From positions 1 to 64,000 of the forward strand of contig CAYWMP010000002.1 in assembly GCA_964459445.1 (NCBI GenBank): a DNA stretch of 64,000 nucleotides. Direction: 5' to 3'. Below, in pieces: positions 61,375 through 64,000 of the stretch. The stretch comes from CAYWMP01 sp964459445. GTDB lineage: Bacteria; Desulfobacterota; DSM-4660; Desulfatiglandales; HGW-15. Position 1 is the first letter of the stretch. Each line of letters opens with the position of its first letter. Below the pieces are notes generated by a model, which saw nothing but the letters and a program-made list of their open reading frames with translations, made no database searches and was not told the origin of the DNA. The translations under genes were made by a program, and so were the position numbers.

Positions 61375-62310
61375 TTAGGTAAATACTCTCTCTATCCTCG
61401 ACAGATCCCCCTTATGAGCGTTGCTATTTGAAATTTCTACCAGGGCGATGAGGTCTCCTCCGCTTATCGCCTTGATTGGGCCCCCCTCCCATTTGGCGAG
61501 CTCGCTATGGCCTATTAACTCATCAGTTTTGGGCTGATAGCCGTTCCTGATTTTCTGGGCCATTTCTTTTCCGATTTCGATTTCTTTCAACTGGCGCAGC
61601 GCATTGCGAAGAGGAATCATGTTGCTGCGATATCCCTCTTTCGCGCTCTTCGGATCCGAAGCCTTTAGCGCCAAGGACTCCTCCACCGAGAAAGGGAAGC
61701 TGGATAGCCGCCTCAAAGCCACGAGATGTCCGCCCGGCCCCAATCGCCTCCCCAAATCATTGCCAAGGGTCCGAATATAGGTCCCCTTGGAACAGGCCAC
61801 CTCAAAAGTCACATCCGGCAAATTCATGGAAATGATTTCCAGTTGACGCACCCTCACCTTTCTTTTCTGAAGAGCCACGTCAAGGCCTTTTCTCGCCAAG
61901 TCGTAGGCCCTTTTCCCCTTTACTTTCAGGGCTGAAAAGCTCGGTGGGGTCTGCTCGATCTCCCCGATGAATTCACCCGCCATTTCCTCGATAAAAGCCC
62001 GATCAAGCTCTGGCACGGACCTGGTCTTCAGGATTTTGCCTGTGAGATCCTGGGTGTCGGTTTCCACCCCCAATCTCAAGGTGGCTCTGTAGGTTTTTTC
62101 ACCCGCCATAAGATAGGGCGAAAGTTTTGTGCCTTGCCCCAGTAAAATTATCAATAGACCGGTGGCAAAAGGATCCAACGTGCCTGCATGGCCCACCTTT
62201 TTTATGCCCAAGATCTTCTTGATCCGATTGACCACTTGAAATGAGGTCTCATCCTCAACCTTATCAATCAGAAGTATGCCGTCATCAGGGTTAGCCATAG
62301 GGTCAATCAT
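61375..62310 (-). CDS. truB: tRNA pseudouridine(55) synthase
   Basis: A 311-residue enzyme that makes pseudouridine 55 in tRNA. The catalytic Asp is in HAGTLDPFATGLL (GTLDP, about residue 43). The KTYRATLRLGVETDTQDLTG block and the C-terminal VACSKGTYIRTLGNDLG are standard. Its ATG overlaps the rbfA stop by 4 bases. An alternative start at MANPDDG (62298) is possible. Length is normal for TruB with its PUA-like end. Confidence 0.96.
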   Translation of the reverse strand: MIDPMANPDDGILLIDKVEDETSFQVVNRIKKILGIKKVGHAGTLDPFATGLLIILLGQGTKLSPYLMAGEKTYRATLRLGVETDTQDLTGKILKTRSVPELDRAFIEEMAGEFIGEIEQTPPSFSALKVKGKRAYDLARKGLDVALQKRKVRVRQLEIISMNLPDVTFEVACSKGTYIRTLGNDLGRRLGPGGHLVALRRLSSFPFSVEESLALKASDPKSAKEGYRSNMIPLRNALRQLKEIEIGKEMAQKIRNGYQPKTDELIGHSELAKWEGGPIKAISGGDLIALVEISNSNAHKGDLSRIERVFT

Positions 62311-62675
62311 TCTTCGATGGCCGTGGACGGATGCACCTTGAGCTTTTTGAATAATTTCTCCATCTGATCCCCCTTCTCCAGGGTAGGATCATACTTAAAA
62401 ATGATGTCCGGGACATACTTCATATCCAGGCGATGGCCGATTTCCCGCCTTATGAAACCCTTTGCTCTATCCAGTCCCGCTTGAACACTTTTGATATCCT
62501 CTTCGCTCCCCATAATGCTGTAAAAGGCCCTGGCGTGCTTGAGATCATTACTGACATGAATCCCCGTCAGCGTCACACCCTTGATCCTTGGGTCTCTTAC
62601 CCTTCTCAGCAATAGCTCTGCTAGCTCTCGCATGATCTGATCGCCGACCCGCACTGACCTTTTTCCGGCAAGCAT
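62307..62675 (-). CDS. rbfA: ribosome-binding factor A
   Basis: A 122-residue small-subunit maturation factor. The KH-type fold is evident from VGDQIMRELAELLLRRVRDPRIKGVTLTGIHVSNDLKHARAFYSIMG. It overlaps truB by 4 bases and follows the DUF503 gene by 53 bp in the conserved infB-rbfA-truB order. The start codon has weak but acceptable upstream GGGAG. Confidence 0.95.
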   Translation of the reverse strand: MLAGKRSVRVGDQIMRELAELLLRRVRDPRIKGVTLTGIHVSNDLKHARAFYSIMGSEEDIKSVQAGLDRAKGFIRREIGHRLDMKYVPDIIFKYDPTLEKGDQMEKLFKKLKVHPSTAIEE

Positions 62676-62728
62676 TCTATTTCACCATACTCCCTTAAAC
62701 AGACACCGTGACATCCTTCATCTGCCTA

Positions 62729-63016
62729 TTAGACATTCAAAATCTCCATCTTAGTATCCACAATCTCAGCCAGGTACAGGGATTCCAAGTAATCCAAAAC
62801 ATTGTTCAGGGAAGCATCGATATGTCGTCGATCATTTCCAACCGAACTCACTCCCAACTCGATCTTTTGCCATTTATCATTAGAGCCGGTCTCTGCAATG
62901 GCCACATTGAACTTGTGCTTCACCTTGTCGACCATGCTCTTTACAATCTTTCTTTTACCCTTCAATGAACGGTTATCATGCAAGAGGAGGTCAATTTTCA
63001 AAATGCCGACAACCAT
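62729..63016 (-). CDS. DUF503 (YlxP-like) family protein
   Basis: A 95-residue protein usually located between infB and rbfA. MVVGILKIDLLLHDNRSLKGKRKIVKSMVDKVKHKFNVAIAETG is the family signature. Possibly involved in ribosome assembly. Uncharacterised biochemically. Confidence 0.92.
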   Translation of the reverse strand: MVVGILKIDLLLHDNRSLKGKRKIVKSMVDKVKHKFNVAIAETGSNDKWQKIELGVSSVGNDRRHIDASLNNVLDYLESLYLAEIVDTKMEILNV

Positions 63017-63233
63017 AATTGTGCCAATTTAGCCTTTTTCGATTCTACATATTCTAGGCAATGTCTTTATAGGGACGAAGACGGAAAAAAAGCTAAGGGC
63101 TTAAGGCTCAAAGCTTAAGTCAATGTGTCTTTCCCTTGTGCCTTACGTCTTACACCTTGGGCCCGTCTGCTTTGATTCCCGAGGCCCTTCACATTCAAAA
63201 ATCATAATAAAGCGCTGTGATACAAACCATGAT
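63017..63233. other. infB-DUF503 spacer with short repeats
   Basis: A 217-bp gap with a repeat-like stretch 'aagggcttaaggctcaaagcttaag' broken into short pieces around 63093-63118, resembling other formulaic spacers. No gene is seen. Confidence 0.4.
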
Positions 63234-64000
63234 CTATAACTCTGCCGCCACTTCCTGGATCTGATAAACCTCAAATACGTCGCCTTGCTTAATATCCTGG
63301 AAATTCTCCAGCCCTATACCGCATTCATAGCCGGTCTGGACGTCTTTGACATCCTCCTTAAATCGTCTGAGAGATGCCACCTTCCCATCGTAAATCACGA
63401 CATCATCCCTCAAGAGGCGAACATGGGCATTTCTTTCAACATGCCCGTCCGTGACATAACAACCCGCCACCGTTCCTATCTTGGGCACTCGAAACACATC
63501 TTTAATATCCACACGCCCTATGATGTTTTCCTTTAAGATCGGCTCAAGCAATCCGGTCATGGCCAATTTAATATCCTTTATGACATCGTAGATTACGTCA
63601 TAATAGCGAATATCGACCTTTTCCTTTTCCGCGATTTCGGTCACCCTTGGATTCGCCCTGACATTGAAACCGATGATGATGGCTTTTGAGGCTGTTGCGA
63701 GCATGACGTCCGATTCCGTTATGCCCCCGGTAGAAGAATGGATCATCCTAAGTTTCACCTCTTGGGTAGACAACTTGGTCAAGGCGTCCGCCAGGGCCTC
63801 GAGTGAGCCCTGTACATCTGCTTTTAGGACGATGCTGAGTTCTTTCACTTCTCCTTCTTTTATCTTCTCAAACAGATCATCCAGGCTGACGATACCCGTG
63901 CGGGCGATCTCCTTTTGTCTTGCCTGGGTCTGTCGTGCCTCAATAATCTGTTTTGCGCCCTTCTCATCCTGAACCACGATAAACTCATCCCCCGCCATCG
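63234..64000 (-). CDS. infB: translation initiation factor IF-2, C-terminal part (cut by window end)
   Basis: At least 255 residues of the C-terminal region of IF-2. The AGDEFIVVQDE, LSIVLKADVQGSLEALADAL, VHSSTGGITESDV-like (here IHSSTGGITESD) and FNVRANPRV segments, then the final RFKEDVKDVQTGYECGIGLENFQDIKQGD, are typical of domains III and IV. The GTPase domain lies beyond the window. It is the first listed gene of the minus-strand block and the rest of the gene continues past 64000. Confidence 0.96.
   Translation of the reverse strand, partial: MAGDEFIVVQDEKGAKQIIEARQTQARQKEIARTGIVSLDDLFEKIKEGEVKELSIVLKADVQGSLEALADALTKLSTQEVKLRMIHSSTGGITESDVMLATASKAIIIGFNVRANPRVTEIAEKEKVDIRYYDVIYDVIKDIKLAMTGLLEPILKENIIGRVDIKDVFRVPKIGTVAGCYVTDGHVERNAHVRLLRDDVVIYDGKVASLRRFKEDVKDVQTGYECGIGLENFQDIKQGDVFEVYQIQEVAAEL

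Overview
The window looks like chromosomal DNA of an anaerobic deltaproteobacterium (Desulfobacterota; a sulfate-reducing or syntrophic relative is most likely, though no dsr or apr gene is present to prove it). The reasons are the translation block with gene order infB-DUF503-rbfA-truB-rpsO-pnp-M16 peptidase-dut, a beta-oxidation cluster beside a DUF362 iron-sulfur type protein, a glycyl radical enzyme with its activase, and intergenic DNA rich in palindromic repeats. I see no tRNA, rRNA or CRISPR array.

Region 1 (1-24800) is a mosaic of short operons. It holds a cysteine-rich 4Fe-4S protein, a peptide-type ABC solute-binding protein, a chemoreceptor, a MaoC/ABC-2 exporter/LolA-like set, two alpha/beta hydrolases, a class III adenylate cyclase fused to TolB-like and TPR parts, a hybrid histidine kinase preceded by a (CT)19 tract and followed by a lone receiver protein. 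It also holds a Phd antitoxin with a broken RelE-like toxin, a hydroxyacid dehydrogenase, a frameshifted QueG-like reductase, a ureohydrolase with an altered metal ligand, a vapBC pair, an SDR and a decapitated REP-associated transposase. Many intergenic spaces hold hairpins or MITE-like elements.

Region 2 (25200-35200) is a fatty-acid or acyl-CoA degradation cluster. It encodes a TetR regulator, a DUF362 protein, a 3-hydroxyacyl-CoA dehydrogenase, a FadJ-type fusion, a thiolase, a long acyl-CoA dehydrogenase and, on the other strand, a fumarylacetoacetase-family hydrolase.

Region 3 (35500-56500) is the most unusual part. A glycyl radical enzyme and activase (minus strand) diverge from an aldo/keto reductase. 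These are followed by a long minus-strand array that reads, in transcription order, FGGY kinase, TPP-dependent E1 alpha and beta, Tat-exported solute-binding protein, two permeases, two ATPases, AllA-like cupin, PfkB kinase, BtpA protein, RbsD-type mutarotase and a second BtpA protein. DhaK and DhaL diverge from the FGGY kinase. The transporter layout (one binding protein, two permeases, two different ATPases) resembles the rhizobial GlpSTPQV glycerol importer. I infer uptake and anaerobic breakdown of a polyol, short sugar or related C3-C5 compound. No microcompartment shell gene and no E2/E3 gene is present. The combination is not a pathway I recognise and is the best candidate for a new system.

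Region 4 (56500-64000) is the conserved housekeeping block on the minus strand, ending inside infB. Start codons were chosen from ribosome-binding sites where several were possible; functions come from motifs read by eye, with no database search.
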